The notes beneath the pieces are model-generated. The model was given only the letters and a program-made list of their open reading frames with translations, made no database searches and had not been told where the DNA came from. The translations under genes were made by a program, and so were the position numbers. A stretch of DNA of 64,000 bases from Bacillota bacterium (GTDB lineage Bacteria; Bacteroidota; Bacteroidia; Bacteroidales; Bacteroidaceae), in the NCBI GenBank assembly GCA_023664625.1, contig JAMPFD010000011.1, positions 1 through 64,000 on the forward strand, read 5' to 3'. How positions within the stretch are numbered: the first letter of the stretch is position 1; each line of letters begins with the position of its first letter. Below are positions 1 to 8,872 of the stretch, piece by piece.

Positions 1-2
1 GT

Positions 3-86
3 TCCCACGGCATGAACCCTGTGATAATGAAGCTTGAGAAGATGCTGTGGAAGGTGCCGCAGTTCATTGAGGCAAAGTTCAAGTGA
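3..86 (+). CDS. C-terminal end of an unidentified protein (5' truncated by window edge)
   Basis: An open frame enters from the left edge in phase 3 and stops with TGA at 84-86. The 27 visible residues end in VPQFIEAKFK and are basic and amphipathic, which is too little to assign a family. A hairpin follows the stop at once, consistent with the 3' end of a transcription unit. Confidence 0.5.
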   Translation, partial: SHGMNPVIMKLEKMLWKVPQFIEAKFK

Positions 87-130
87 GCGCAAGTAATTTG
101 ATTTTTACTTGTAAGCTTCGTTCACTTGGA
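78..130 (+). terminator. Imperfect hairpin after the truncated first gene
   Basis: The stretch TTCAAGTGAGCGCAAGTAA (78-96) pairs imperfectly with 105-130 (TTACTTG ... TTCACTTGGA), leaving an AT-rich loop. It overlaps the stop codon of the first gene, and a run of Ts follows at 133-138. It could be a rho-independent terminator, but the stem is bulged. Confidence 0.4.
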
Positions 131-170
131 ATGTTTTTTCGAAAATAACGATGATTCGGAATATCAAACA

Positions 171-513
171 TAAGTAACTATTGATAATTATTTTATAATA
201 TAATGTTTTCTCACTAAGACTTGTTGAATTTCATTCTACCTTTTCTCGCCATGGCAGAGTTCAAGTGAACTTAACTCTGCTCATCTGGCTTAACGAAAAC
301 GTTCTTTTTTGTCAGTTGGTGCACTCGCTTGCTGACGCTACGCGCACCGTCCCTTGCCACGGCATAGCTGAAATAAGTTTCGCTCTGCCCGTATGGCTTG
401 TCGGGAAAGTTGTCACTCAGTCACAATGCCCGCATTGCTCCTTCGGTTCCGTACACCAACCGCCTAAAAAATAACTGCGTTTTTAGTATAAACTAATTTC
501 CAACAGTTACTTA
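171..513. mobile_element. 343-bp MITE-like element, copy 1
   Basis: The element is bounded by imperfect terminal inverted repeats: TAAGTAACTATTGATAATTA at the left, and at the right a sequence whose reverse complement is TAAGTAACTGTTGGAAATTA. A second element of exactly the same length lies at 8873-9215 in the same orientation. By eye the two differ at about 12 positions, roughly 96% identity. There is no transposase. The 69-codon frame inside (265-474) exists in both copies but resembles no protein and has no ribosome-binding context. The element contains the GCAGAGTT hairpin module at about 243-302. I see no clear target-site duplication. Confidence 0.75.
243..302. repeat. GCAGAGTT hairpin module, copy 1 (inside the MITE-like element)
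   Basis: This is a near-perfect hairpin in which GGCAGAGTTCAAGT pairs with ACTTAACTCTGC. It is flanked by the conserved CCTTTTCTCGCCAT on the left and CTGGCTTAACGAAAACGTT on the right. Other copies are at 8943-9002, 33496-33561 and 34560-34624; the last two are outside any MITE-like element. Confidence 0.7.
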
Positions 514-680
514 AATAATTCAAATCAACATATTTTGTTTATGTCCGATTGACATCTCGCTTTGTCCTTATTCGTCTTTTGGGATAGGTATAAAGTAGTC
601 GTATCATTCTTCTTTTGCAGAAGGTGATATGGCTATTTTTTCTTTATGATGGTGGTTTCGTATCAAGAATTATTGTGTAA

Positions 681-761
681 TAAGTGACTGTTGAAAATTA
701 TCTTCTATTAAAATATGTTCTTTAAAAAAAACAGTATAAACGGCTTCTCAACAGTTGCTTA
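681..761. repeat. 81-bp miniature derivative with the same terminal inverted repeats
   Basis: It starts TAAGTGACTGTTGAAAATTA and ends TCTCAACAGTTGCTTA, whose reverse complement is TAAGCAACTGTTGAGA. Its right end (CAGTATAAACGG...) matches the right end of the 343-bp element (TAGTATAAACTA...). It looks like an internally deleted relative. Confidence 0.55.
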
Positions 762-849
762 TTGCCACTTTATTATCTTTTGGAGAATATATTTCTTTAT
801 TATGTGGTAAAAAAATGAGAAAAGTCATGATTAATCAAGAATATTTCTG

Positions 850-857
850 TAACTTTG
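850..857 (+). promoter_or_regulatory. Possible -7 element for rdrA
   Basis: TAACTTTG matches the Bacteroidetes -7 consensus TAnnTTTG and lies 93 bp before the rdrA start. I see no clear -33 TTTG at the usual spacing, so this is tentative. Confidence 0.4.
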
Positions 858-950
858 TCATCAGTGATTCTTGGAATTAATGTTTTGGAACAGCTATGGC
901 TGTGAATTTTCAGATTGTGACCATTATTTAATCTAACTCATTTTTATTCT

Positions 951-3515
951 ATGGAAAATAAGAGTAATATTGTAATTGACCTGAATGACAGTACCTACGC
1001 GCATGGCTTTAAGAGTGAAAATCAAATTCATAAAATGGATTTGGAAAAAGCCATGGGACTTATTGGCAATTTATTGGATGATGCCGGCAAGAAGGAAGAT
1101 GAGAGTATATCCATCAGCCATCATTATAAAACTATAGGCATATTTGGTGATCGTGGTTCCGGAAAAACATCATTTTTGATCACTTTGTTGGAAAAGTGCA
1201 GGGAGAAGTTTAGTAATGTGGAGATTCTGAGAATTATTGATCCGACACTCATAGAACATAAGAAACCGATAGCCCTTGTTGTCATTTCCATGATAAATGA
1301 GGTTGTGGAAAGGAGTCTTAAAAACAAAGAATGTGAGTTGTCCTCAAATACATACGTTCAGAGGAGAACATGGCAAGAATGTCTCAGGCTTGTGTCAATG
1401 GGACTGTTTTCTGTAGATAAAGTAGGAAAGGACTTTGACAATGCTTTGTGGCAAGATGAAGATTATGTATTACATACAGGGTTGGAGAAAGTCAAACAGT
1501 CCAATTGTTTTGAGGAGAATATCAGGAAAATGATAACTGTGGCACTGGATATCCTTGGTAAAGAGGCATTTATCCTGGCCTTTGACGATATTGATGTGGA
1601 CGTAAGGCAAGGGTGGGAAGTGATGGAAGCCATACGTAGATATTTATCATATGGAAAACTGATAACAATAGTAACCGGAAATGCGAAACTGTATGGGAAA
1701 ATAGTGCGGCATAATCTGTGTAGCCATGAGGCTTTCATGCAGAATGATACGAAAATGGCAAATGAGCTGGAAAACCAGTACATGCTAAAACTCTTAAATC
1801 CTGTAAACAGAATATACCTGGCATCATTACATCAGATATGTAGTAGTGGGGATGTCATAGTGGAGGTGCGGAAAGCAGAAAGAAGGCAAGAGTTAAAAGA
1901 AGTATATGACACAATATTTTCAAATCTGGGGATAAGCGGTACAAATACTCACAGTACATTCCGGGATTTCATATTGTCAATGTCCATACGCTCACAGATT
2001 AATTTCATCAAAGATAATTGGTCCGATAATAAAAATACTTTGGCCATCAGCGTGTTCACGTCAAGAATGTATGCCGCTGGCATTGATGTGGAGACGATCT
2101 CAGCAAATCCGCATATGACCAATATCGTTATTCTTGATTATCTGAACAGTATAGAAAATATGCCGGACTGTTATCAGCTTATTCCTACATTGCAGGACAA
2201 GGATAAAAACAGTAATATGGTTGCCTTGACGATGTTCTTCTGCAATCATCAGAAGAAAAGTCCCAGTCTGATCTTTGATTTTATGCTCCGTATAGGATAC
2301 CTGAGAAATATAGCACTGCCTCTGAATGGCTCTGATAAGATAAAAGGGTTGTTTGGATTTGCAGGATGGTATCAGATTATGTCATTGAAGAACAGTATCG
2401 GACTGACCATGGGATATGTGAGAGGAAAAGAGCTTGGAAGTATGGAGGAGCATATACCTCTCTTTGGCCTGGAAGGCAGAGCAAAGAAGAAGGTCGACAA
2501 CGCATTGGATAGTGTCTTGAAAGACGAAGCAAATACATATTTGAGACTATTGGCGATGTTCCCATATTGCCGTATTGTATATAATAAGAAAAATACCAGT
2601 GAAAGTTACTACTCTCTGTTCCTTTTGCTTGCTGTCATTGCGGATATCCTAAAATGTGAGACTAAGGAAGAAATGGAGGGACAGGTGAAAGATTTGAAAC
2701 TGTTCCGGAGTTACCAGATGCCGTCAGATGATATGGATATGGCGGGGCTGATGGATATTGATACTGATGAGTGTAGTGTCATAACCGAGCCAAAAGATAT
2801 AGGGCGGCTTGCAGAAAACATGTTCCGGTGGAAGAAAGACAGAGGTGAGGCATATCTTCCTCCGTACATAATTGGAAAAATAATGACACGATTCTATTCT
2901 GCAGCAATGAATATTGATAAGAATGACAACGTCGGTATGACCATGAACATTATGGTTGCAGCCTTTCTGAATGCCTGCTTTATAGAAGAAGCGCGGCTTA
3001 CTCTTCTCCCTTCTGAGCAGAGCAAGGTTGTTAATAATAATCCGAGGTCAGACACTAAAGTGCTGATGGACAATCTTTCAAAGGCAGAACTGGTGGAAAG
3101 ACTCAGGTTTACCATGTGGATGATGAAATGTCCGATGATATATTGCTTTATGGACAAGACGTTATTTGAGAAGGTAATGGAAAGCATACCGGATGGGAAG
3201 ATACTGACATTTGAGGGTGCATCGGTTTTTCCGTTACTTCGTAAAATCAAAGGTAAGAGACATTTAGTTAAACATGGCGGAATAACAGGCTTTTCTGGAA
3301 ATAAGAATAAAATGTCACAGATGCTGAAAGTATTCCGCAATGGAGGCATTGACGAAGAAGTCATTCTTAAGAAAATAATTCAAGACAGCACCCAAAATGC
3401 TGCCGACTTTATAGAGAATACAAAACTATTTGCAAATGTTACTTTACGTTCTGTCAAGTCATTCAAGCAACATTATGAAAGTTATGTTAACGCAGTGAAT
3501 GAAAATCAAAACTAA
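951..3515 (+). CDS. rdrA: RADAR system ATPase RdrA
   Basis: This 854-aa protein is a P-loop NTPase. The Walker A motif GDRGSGKTS is at residues 66-74 and a Walker B-like AFDDIDVD is near residue 210. The rest is long, helical and without another recognisable domain. It sits 24 bp before a large adenosine-deaminase-like gene. That pairing and both sizes match RADAR, an anti-phage system in which the RdrA ATPase oligomer works with the RdrB deaminase. The start ATG has no better upstream alternative. The gene is visibly more AT-rich than the flanking chromosome, which suggests horizontal acquisition. The assignment rests on motifs and gene pairing, not on an alignment. Confidence 0.85.
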   Translation: MENKSNIVIDLNDSTYAHGFKSENQIHKMDLEKAMGLIGNLLDDAGKKEDESISISHHYKTIGIFGDRGSGKTSFLITLLEKCREKFSNVEILRIIDPTLIEHKKPIALVVISMINEVVERSLKNKECELSSNTYVQRRTWQECLRLVSMGLFSVDKVGKDFDNALWQDEDYVLHTGLEKVKQSNCFEENIRKMITVALDILGKEAFILAFDDIDVDVRQGWEVMEAIRRYLSYGKLITIVTGNAKLYGKIVRHNLCSHEAFMQNDTKMANELENQYMLKLLNPVNRIYLASLHQICSSGDVIVEVRKAERRQELKEVYDTIFSNLGISGTNTHSTFRDFILSMSIRSQINFIKDNWSDNKNTLAISVFTSRMYAAGIDVETISANPHMTNIVILDYLNSIENMPDCYQLIPTLQDKDKNSNMVALTMFFCNHQKKSPSLIFDFMLRIGYLRNIALPLNGSDKIKGLFGFAGWYQIMSLKNSIGLTMGYVRGKELGSMEEHIPLFGLEGRAKKKVDNALDSVLKDEANTYLRLLAMFPYCRIVYNKKNTSESYYSLFLLLAVIADILKCETKEEMEGQVKDLKLFRSYQMPSDDMDMAGLMDIDTDECSVITEPKDIGRLAENMFRWKKDRGEAYLPPYIIGKIMTRFYSAAMNIDKNDNVGMTMNIMVAAFLNACFIEEARLTLLPSEQSKVVNNNPRSDTKVLMDNLSKAELVERLRFTMWMMKCPMIYCFMDKTLFEKVMESIPDGKILTFEGASVFPLLRKIKGKRHLVKHGGITGFSGNKNKMSQMLKVFRNGGIDEEVILKKIIQDSTQNAADFIENTKLFANVTLRSVKSFKQHYESYVNAVNENQN

Positions 3516-3539
3516 AATCACAATCAACAGTAAAGTGAG

Positions 3540-5822
3540 ATGATAAGCGGGACATATTTAAGATACCTTTTGGCCGATATTAACTCCCTTCGTAAATACT
3601 ATGAGTGCAGGAGGCCTGTAAGTTTGTCGGAAGTAAAGCGTTCTTTGATGATGAAAGTCAGAGAACGCAATGTCTCCGTACCTGACCATTACTATAGGCT
3701 GGGAAACGAGTTCTCGTTTCAAAGGATAAGCAGGATAAGCGAACTTTTTACCGTAGGGCTGGCGGAATTGGCTGAGGATTATCTTGAGATACGCGGTGAT
3801 AAGGTTTATGCCAAAGGTGATAAGTTTAATGACTGGCAATTATTGCTGCCGGATATTCCTCCATTATTACTGACCGTATTGAGAATATGGAAGCATTATG
3901 GCCCAATGGCAGGCTCTCCCTCAGAGTATGCCTGTCGGTATTTGTTGCCGTCTTTGAAAACCACAGCCTTGCCGTCTGCATATATTCCTGAAATGGAGAT
4001 GTTTGTGAAAGAACGGGATGGGCTTTGTGATTTACATTTGCATCTGAACGGTGCTGTGGAGACGGATTGTGCCTGGCATGATTTTATAAGATACCCTGAA
4101 AGAACCTATGCAGAACTGAAGAAAGCGTATCAGGCTGATAAAGTTAAGGAACAGTATGAGCAAGTGACAGGAATTATATCTCCAATAGCATTCTTTGATT
4201 TATTTTGTATAGCCGGCAGGTTGAGGGAATGGCTGTTTTCTGCAACGTTTGCGAGAAGTAGCATTTTTATTCAGAGTTCTCTGAGTGAATTACTGGAGAA
4301 GGTGGCGGTAAATAAGGCCTGCTACAGGGAACATCCAATTCAGCAGTTCTTTGGAGAGCATGGCTATCCGCTGATGATGGAAGCAGTCTTGTATATAAAA
4401 GTATTTGATTTCTTGTCTGCCAATCCTGATAATGACACTGTAGCTTGTATGTTTCATTATTACCTGCTTATTCTGGGACTTTGTCACAAAATGCTTGTTC
4501 AGCAAACCGATGCATACGGATTTGAACAGTTTCAGAAATATACATCAAATAACATGCGGGAATTCAGCGAACAGACATATACGGAACGCTTCATGCAATT
4601 AGCTGGAAATCAGTTGGACAGGTTGAGGCATGTGGAGGGAAGATTCTCATCGAAGAAATCACTTGAGGAAAATGTTGCGCTTGTTGATAAAATAATGACA
4701 GGCTTCAATTTCCTGAATAGGCGACAGCACGAGAATAATGTAAATGAGTCAACAATGTCACTCGTAGCACATTTTATCAAAAAGCCGGACACAGGCTGTG
4801 GGCAAATAAGATTTAAGAACCTTCGGACCGACTTGAAGCATAGAACGGATGCTCTGATAGCCTTGATGAATGCTAAAGGTAAGCAAGCGGAGATTTTAGT
4901 CGGCATTGATGCTGCAGCAAGTGAGTTTGATGCACCTCCGGAGGTCTTTGCCACAGTTTTCCGAAGATTAAGAGACCATGGAATGAAACATTTTACTTAT
5001 CATGCAGGAGAGGATTTTTTTCATATATTAAGCGGACTTCGGGCAATTTATGAAGCAGTGATATTCTTGGGGCTTGAGACTGGAGACAGGATAGGGCATG
5101 CCACGGCAGCAGGTGTTGATGTCGTTTTATGGAAAGAGAATATTGGAGAAAAGCTGTGGATGAGGAAGGAAGATTACATGATGGATCTTATCTTTGCCTA
5201 TCATCTGATCTTGGAATATAAGGAGGAACGGTTGAAAAGTCTGTTACCGATGATTGCGTTAAAAGTTGAGGAATATGCAGCGCAGATTTATCAGGAGCCT
5301 TGCAATACTTCGGAACTGATTATGGCATGGAATTTACGGAAAGAAGATCCTGAGTCATTTTATGACCGGGATTTCTCTGAACTGTCGAAAGTAGAAAGAC
5401 TTTATGCATACTATCATACTCAGGATATAAGAAAGAAAGGTATGACAATCATTGAGGTGGATGCCTATGACATTTTTGATGAAGAGGCGCTGACTGTCCT
5501 GCAGCAGCTTGTCTTGAGATTCCTTCATGAAAAACAGCTTGTCATAGAGACCCTTCCGACAAGTAATGTTGTCATAGGGCAACATCATGGTTTTAAGACA
5601 TACCATATATATAACTGGTATAAATGGAGCCGTCAGGGGTTGAAATTACCTCCGATCGTAGTTGGAACGGATGATGCCGGTATTTTTGCAACAAATATAT
5701 ACAATGAATATTGCCATATTTACAGTCTCCTCGTTTTTGAAAAGGGATTGAGCCCGCATGAAGTCATGCCGTATATTGAGCGGCTTGATCATAATTCTAA
5801 AGTGTATGCGTTTAGGAATTGA
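3540..5822 (+). CDS. rdrB: RADAR system adenosine deaminase RdrB
   Basis: This 760-aa protein has the split metal-binding signature of the adenosine deaminase superfamily: DLHLHLNGA near residue 165, YHAGED near 488, GHA near 518, and GTDDAG near 710. It is about twice the length of a metabolic adenosine deaminase, as expected for RdrB. In characterised RADAR systems this enzyme converts adenosine, in nucleotides or RNA, to inosine during infection. It follows rdrA by 24 bp and is probably co-transcribed. I see no accessory membrane gene (SLATT or Csx27 type) next to it, so this appears to be the minimal two-gene form. Confidence 0.85.
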   Translation: MISGTYLRYLLADINSLRKYYECRRPVSLSEVKRSLMMKVRERNVSVPDHYYRLGNEFSFQRISRISELFTVGLAELAEDYLEIRGDKVYAKGDKFNDWQLLLPDIPPLLLTVLRIWKHYGPMAGSPSEYACRYLLPSLKTTALPSAYIPEMEMFVKERDGLCDLHLHLNGAVETDCAWHDFIRYPERTYAELKKAYQADKVKEQYEQVTGIISPIAFFDLFCIAGRLREWLFSATFARSSIFIQSSLSELLEKVAVNKACYREHPIQQFFGEHGYPLMMEAVLYIKVFDFLSANPDNDTVACMFHYYLLILGLCHKMLVQQTDAYGFEQFQKYTSNNMREFSEQTYTERFMQLAGNQLDRLRHVEGRFSSKKSLEENVALVDKIMTGFNFLNRRQHENNVNESTMSLVAHFIKKPDTGCGQIRFKNLRTDLKHRTDALIALMNAKGKQAEILVGIDAAASEFDAPPEVFATVFRRLRDHGMKHFTYHAGEDFFHILSGLRAIYEAVIFLGLETGDRIGHATAAGVDVVLWKENIGEKLWMRKEDYMMDLIFAYHLILEYKEERLKSLLPMIALKVEEYAAQIYQEPCNTSELIMAWNLRKEDPESFYDRDFSELSKVERLYAYYHTQDIRKKGMTIIEVDAYDIFDEEALTVLQQLVLRFLHEKQLVIETLPTSNVVIGQHHGFKTYHIYNWYKWSRQGLKLPPIVVGTDDAGIFATNIYNEYCHIYSLLVFEKGLSPHEVMPYIERLDHNSKVYAFRN

Positions 5823-6161
5823 TGTGCATGCTTACTGTAATGTAGGGGGGACTGCGGCACAATGGAATTTGATTATGTGTCTTGTTTGAAATTATGTGGA
5901 AAGGACTGCGTTCGCCAATTATTTTTTGCACAGGTATGCGGTTCCCTGTTATTATACGAAGAGACTGTCTGACTCTGATTGTCCGGCAGTCTCTTCCGGT
6001 TTATCCTGATTCAAAGCGTTGTTCGCCGGTGCAGGTCCTCTCCGGGTGTGGCAGGGGTAATGGAAAAAGGTTATGCTTATCATGCTTTATGCCTCCGCTT
6101 GTCCGTTGCCTTGGAATGCCTGTGGGCATTTTTCTCTTGTGCGGGACTGAGGGGTGCTGGA
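5823..6161. other. Intergenic region between convergent rdrB and response regulator
   Basis: No credible gene is visible here; the frames on the plus strand are shadows of the response regulator. The region contains a 10-bp-stem hairpin at 5958-5996. Confidence 0.6.
5958..5996 (+). terminator. Hairpin downstream of RADAR
   Basis: GAAGAGACTG (5958-5967) and CAGTCTCTTC (5987-5996) form a perfect 10-bp stem with a 19-nt loop. No strong T-run follows, so termination is only possible. It lies between the convergent rdrB and response-regulator genes. Confidence 0.4.
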
Positions 6162-6818
6162 TTATTTGCAAGAACCATTGCCGGAGTCAGGCTGTTTCTG
6201 TATGTTCCCGTCAATCAGTCCGAGATTGATGGCAATGCTTACGGCATGAGCATTATTCTTCGCCCCAAGACGCTTGAGAATAAGTTTGCGATGGTATTCC
6301 ACGGTATTCTCACTGATAAATATACGCTGTGCAATCTCCCTGCTCGAGAGCCCCAGTGCGATGAGGCTTATCACTTCCAATGCTCTTTCCGACAGGTCAT
6401 ATCTTTCGTCTGCCAGTGCAAGGAACCGTTGGCTGAAATACGGCATGCCGGCAGTTACGGACTCTACAGCCGTCAGCAATTCCATTGTATCTTCACCTTT
6501 AAGAACTATGGCGGCGGCCTTGGCATTCATAAGCTCACGTATCAGCCATGGCTCTTCGTGCATCGTGTAGACGATAAGCCGTATGGACGGGAATGTGGCG
6601 TATATCCTGTGCAAGATGTCCGTTCCGTTTGCGTCAGGCAGTTCGAGGTCGACAATTGCAATGTTGAAACTGCCGCTTGCGGCAAGTGTCACAGCTTCAC
6701 GGCAGTTGGACGCTTCTGCAATGTCTTCCCTGTTGTACGTCTTTGACAGGAATGCCACAATGCTGCTGCGGACAATCGGATGGTCATCGACCACAAGAAT
6801 ACGCTTCTTTACCGTCAT
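6162..6818 (-). CDS. NarL/FixJ-family response regulator
   Basis: This 218-aa protein has an N-terminal receiver domain (ILVVDDHPIVR, phospho-acceptor Asp in IAIVDLELPDANG, VYTMHE). The C-terminal LuxR-type helix-turn-helix is recognisable from LSERALEVISLIALGLSSREIAQRIFISENTVEYHR. Its start overlaps the stop of the kinase gene by 4 bp, so the two are translationally coupled. It is the best candidate to bind the 16-bp palindrome found before the kinase gene and before the operon at 9483. Confidence 0.9.
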   Translation of the reverse strand: MTVKKRILVVDDHPIVRSSIVAFLSKTYNREDIAEASNCREAVTLAASGSFNIAIVDLELPDANGTDILHRIYATFPSIRLIVYTMHEEPWLIRELMNAKAAAIVLKGEDTMELLTAVESVTAGMPYFSQRFLALADERYDLSERALEVISLIALGLSSREIAQRIFISENTVEYHRKLILKRLGAKNNAHAVSIAINLGLIDGNIQKQPDSGNGSCK

Positions 6819-8641
6819 AGCGTAACCTCCACTCTGTACCTGCCGTCATTACTTTCCGTATGGCATATCTCTCCGTTGAGACTCTTTACACGTACGGAAA
6901 TGCTCTGCATGCCTATGCCCTGTCCGTCGTTACCGCTGACAGCACCGTCGTTCTCCACCGAGAGATAGATGTGCCCGTCCCTGTGCTCCATATTTACATG
7001 GATGAATGACGGCTTTGCATGACGTACGATGTTGCCCGTAAGTTCCTGTACAATACGGTAGATGTCAAAGCTGACAGAAGTGTTGACCTCGTTCCATTGT
7101 GCATCGTCCTGTGACGGTGTGCACCTGAACTCCACCTCGCAGTCCGGCAACGGCAGGTGTCCGATATAGTCAGAAAGAATCTGTGCCACATTCGCCATGT
7201 TGAAACGTGGCGGCATCAGCTCGTGGGAAATTTGCCTGACATCCGTCATGATATGCCTTACCATCTGTGATGCGTTGTCTTTGCCGGAGTTCAGTGCCAG
7301 CTGAACTCCGAGAAGGTCGTTGCAGACGCCGTCATGCAGTTCGCGTGCCAGTCGTGCACGCTCGCTCTCCAGTCCTTCGATGAACCTGCGTTGCAAAGCC
7401 AGTTCGTTCTCTTTGCGTGTGATACGTCTGCGGTATAACACAAAGAATACAATAACGGCAAGTAGCGCAAGGATAAGTAGCAATATGGCTATCAGCGACT
7501 GCTGATTGGCCCGCTCTGCATCAAGTTGTGCTATCATCAGTTCCTTTTCCTGTGTTTTGTATTTTATTGTAAATTCTGTCATCTGCCGGCTCATTCCGCT
7601 GTTCTTCAGAGAATCCGCGAGGTTGTAGGCTTCGCTCATCAGGCTCAGCGCCCGCTGTGGTTCACCAAGCTTTCCGTAACAGTCGGCCTTTGCAAAAAGG
7701 ATACGCTCCCTCGGTATGCCTCCGTTGGTCAGAACCAATGTGTCAAGACGGTTCCATACGGCAAGCTCCTCCCTGTATTCTTTCTGTGAGTGAAGGAGTG
7801 CTGCCTTTATCTCCATAATTCCTATCACACCATTGCTTGCCGGATCAGCTGCCTGTAATGCAGGCTGTATCTGCCTCATATACTCCTGCGCCCGGGCAAT
7901 ATTGCCCGACTCCACCAGGGAGTGAAGCATCGGCGAGGCACATTTCAGTGTGAGCGGGACGTAGCCGAGGGCAAGGATGTCCGGGAATTCCGCAGCCACG
8001 GCGGCTATTGACTCACGGTAGCGTTTCATGCGGAACAGTGCAGCCGACTTTGTCGCAAGAGCTGAATACAGTTCCACGGAGTCCTTTGCTTCCCGTGCCC
8101 ATTTCGTGGCGAGATCAGCATATTCAACACCCTCCTTGTAGCGGTCCTGCTCAGTGAATATTACGGAAATGTTGTTATACAAGTTCGCCACATAGTCCTT
8201 CGCATCGACTTTACGCGCTACGTCAATGCCTTTTCTGTACGCCCACATTGCAGAATCGGGAAGGTTGAGCCGCCGGTAGGTTATTCCGATGGCAGAATAT
8301 TGGTTGACAAGTATTTCATTATCCCCGAGCTTTTCTCCGAGAGCGATTGCCTGTCGTGAAAGCGGAAGAGCCTCTGCCATACGTCCCATGGTGAGAAGAT
8401 TGTTGGCTTTTTCCGCATATATATATGCTTGCAGTGTGTCATTTCCTTCGGAATAAGTGAGGGCACTGTCAAGCAATGGCAGGGTCTGTGCGTTCAAAGA
8501 CATTCCTGAGAGCGTCTCTACGCTGTCGAGCAATACGGAGACACGGTCAGTGTCCTGCCGGCTGTTGCCTCGGGAACAGGATATTATGGAGATGACGGCA
8601 AAAGCATAGAATGCCGCTTTCTTATGCAATATGTTTTTCAT
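6815..8641 (-). CDS. TPR-containing histidine kinase (HisKA_3 type), lipoprotein-like signal
   Basis: I chose the ATG at 8641, which gives a 608-aa protein beginning MKNILHKKAAFYAFAVISIISCSRG, a lipoprotein-type signal. A longer frame to 8731 would hide that signal and run into the promoter element. Domains in order: a periplasmic tetratricopeptide region, a membrane helix (LLLILALLAVIVFFVLYRRR), a HisKA_3 dimerisation helix with phospho-acceptor His in ARELHDGV, and a HATPase domain (VQELTGNIVRHA, GQGIGMQSI). The architecture fits the Bacteroidetes kinases that pair with NarL-type regulators. The signal sensed is unknown. Confidence 0.88.
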   Translation of the reverse strand: MKNILHKKAAFYAFAVISIISCSRGNSRQDTDRVSVLLDSVETLSGMSLNAQTLPLLDSALTYSEGNDTLQAYIYAEKANNLLTMGRMAEALPLSRQAIALGEKLGDNEILVNQYSAIGITYRRLNLPDSAMWAYRKGIDVARKVDAKDYVANLYNNISVIFTEQDRYKEGVEYADLATKWAREAKDSVELYSALATKSAALFRMKRYRESIAAVAAEFPDILALGYVPLTLKCASPMLHSLVESGNIARAQEYMRQIQPALQAADPASNGVIGIMEIKAALLHSQKEYREELAVWNRLDTLVLTNGGIPRERILFAKADCYGKLGEPQRALSLMSEAYNLADSLKNSGMSRQMTEFTIKYKTQEKELMIAQLDAERANQQSLIAILLLILALLAVIVFFVLYRRRITRKENELALQRRFIEGLESERARLARELHDGVCNDLLGVQLALNSGKDNASQMVRHIMTDVRQISHELMPPRFNMANVAQILSDYIGHLPLPDCEVEFRCTPSQDDAQWNEVNTSVSFDIYRIVQELTGNIVRHAKPSFIHVNMEHRDGHIYLSVENDGAVSGNDGQGIGMQSISVRVKSLNGEICHTESNDGRYRVEVTL

Positions 8642-8728
8642 GCGCAATGTCTTTTCCGGAAGTTTTTGTGGCAGCAAGAGTGTGTGGTTTACCATGCAGA
8701 CATTCCGTGTCAGGAGTAAACTTGTGTA

Positions 8729-8736
8729 CAAAGATA
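8729..8736 (-). promoter_or_regulatory. -7 promoter element of the two-component operon
   Basis: On the minus strand this reads TATCTTTG, a match to TAnnTTTG, about 88 nt before the chosen kinase start. A TTG lies 23 nt further upstream. Confidence 0.6.
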
Positions 8737-8797
8737 CATTTTTTCTTCCTGAAACGGTTCAATATGACTGACTTTTTACTAAATTTTCGTCATGCCC

Positions 8798-8815
8798 ACT
8801 ACGGAGTTCCGTAGT
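8798..8815. promoter_or_regulatory. Palindromic operator A (kinase operon side)
   Basis: ACTACGGAGTTCCGTAGT is a near-perfect palindrome with two central bases. Read toward the kinase gene its core is CTACGGAACTCCGTAG, identical to operator B. It is centred about 70 bp upstream of the -7 element, where an activator of the NarL class could bind. Confidence 0.65.
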
Positions 8816-8872
8816 CTGCAATACTGCTGTCAGGAAAAAATGAAGACTTTTTGATGCCGGCATATTAACTTT

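Larger units (their letters stand above)
514..950. other. Intergenic region upstream of RADAR
   Basis: This AT-rich stretch between the MITE-like element and rdrA has no convincing gene. It holds a short derivative of the same terminal repeats (681-761) and a Bacteroidetes-type promoter element (850-857). Confidence 0.6.

Noticed and set aside
265..474. 69-codon frame inside the MITE-like element, repeated at 8967-9161
   Set aside because: It runs through the hairpin module, has no recognisable protein features, and the two copies differ at the end (stop context and length). I treat it as non-coding repeat DNA.
171..513. Target-site duplication around the MITE-like element
   Set aside because: The flanks of the two copies (ATCAAACA/AATAATTC and TTAACTTT/CCCCTGTT) show no convincing short direct repeat.
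5979..6746. 255-codon plus-strand frame
   Set aside because: It is antisense to the response-regulator gene, whose motifs are unmistakable.
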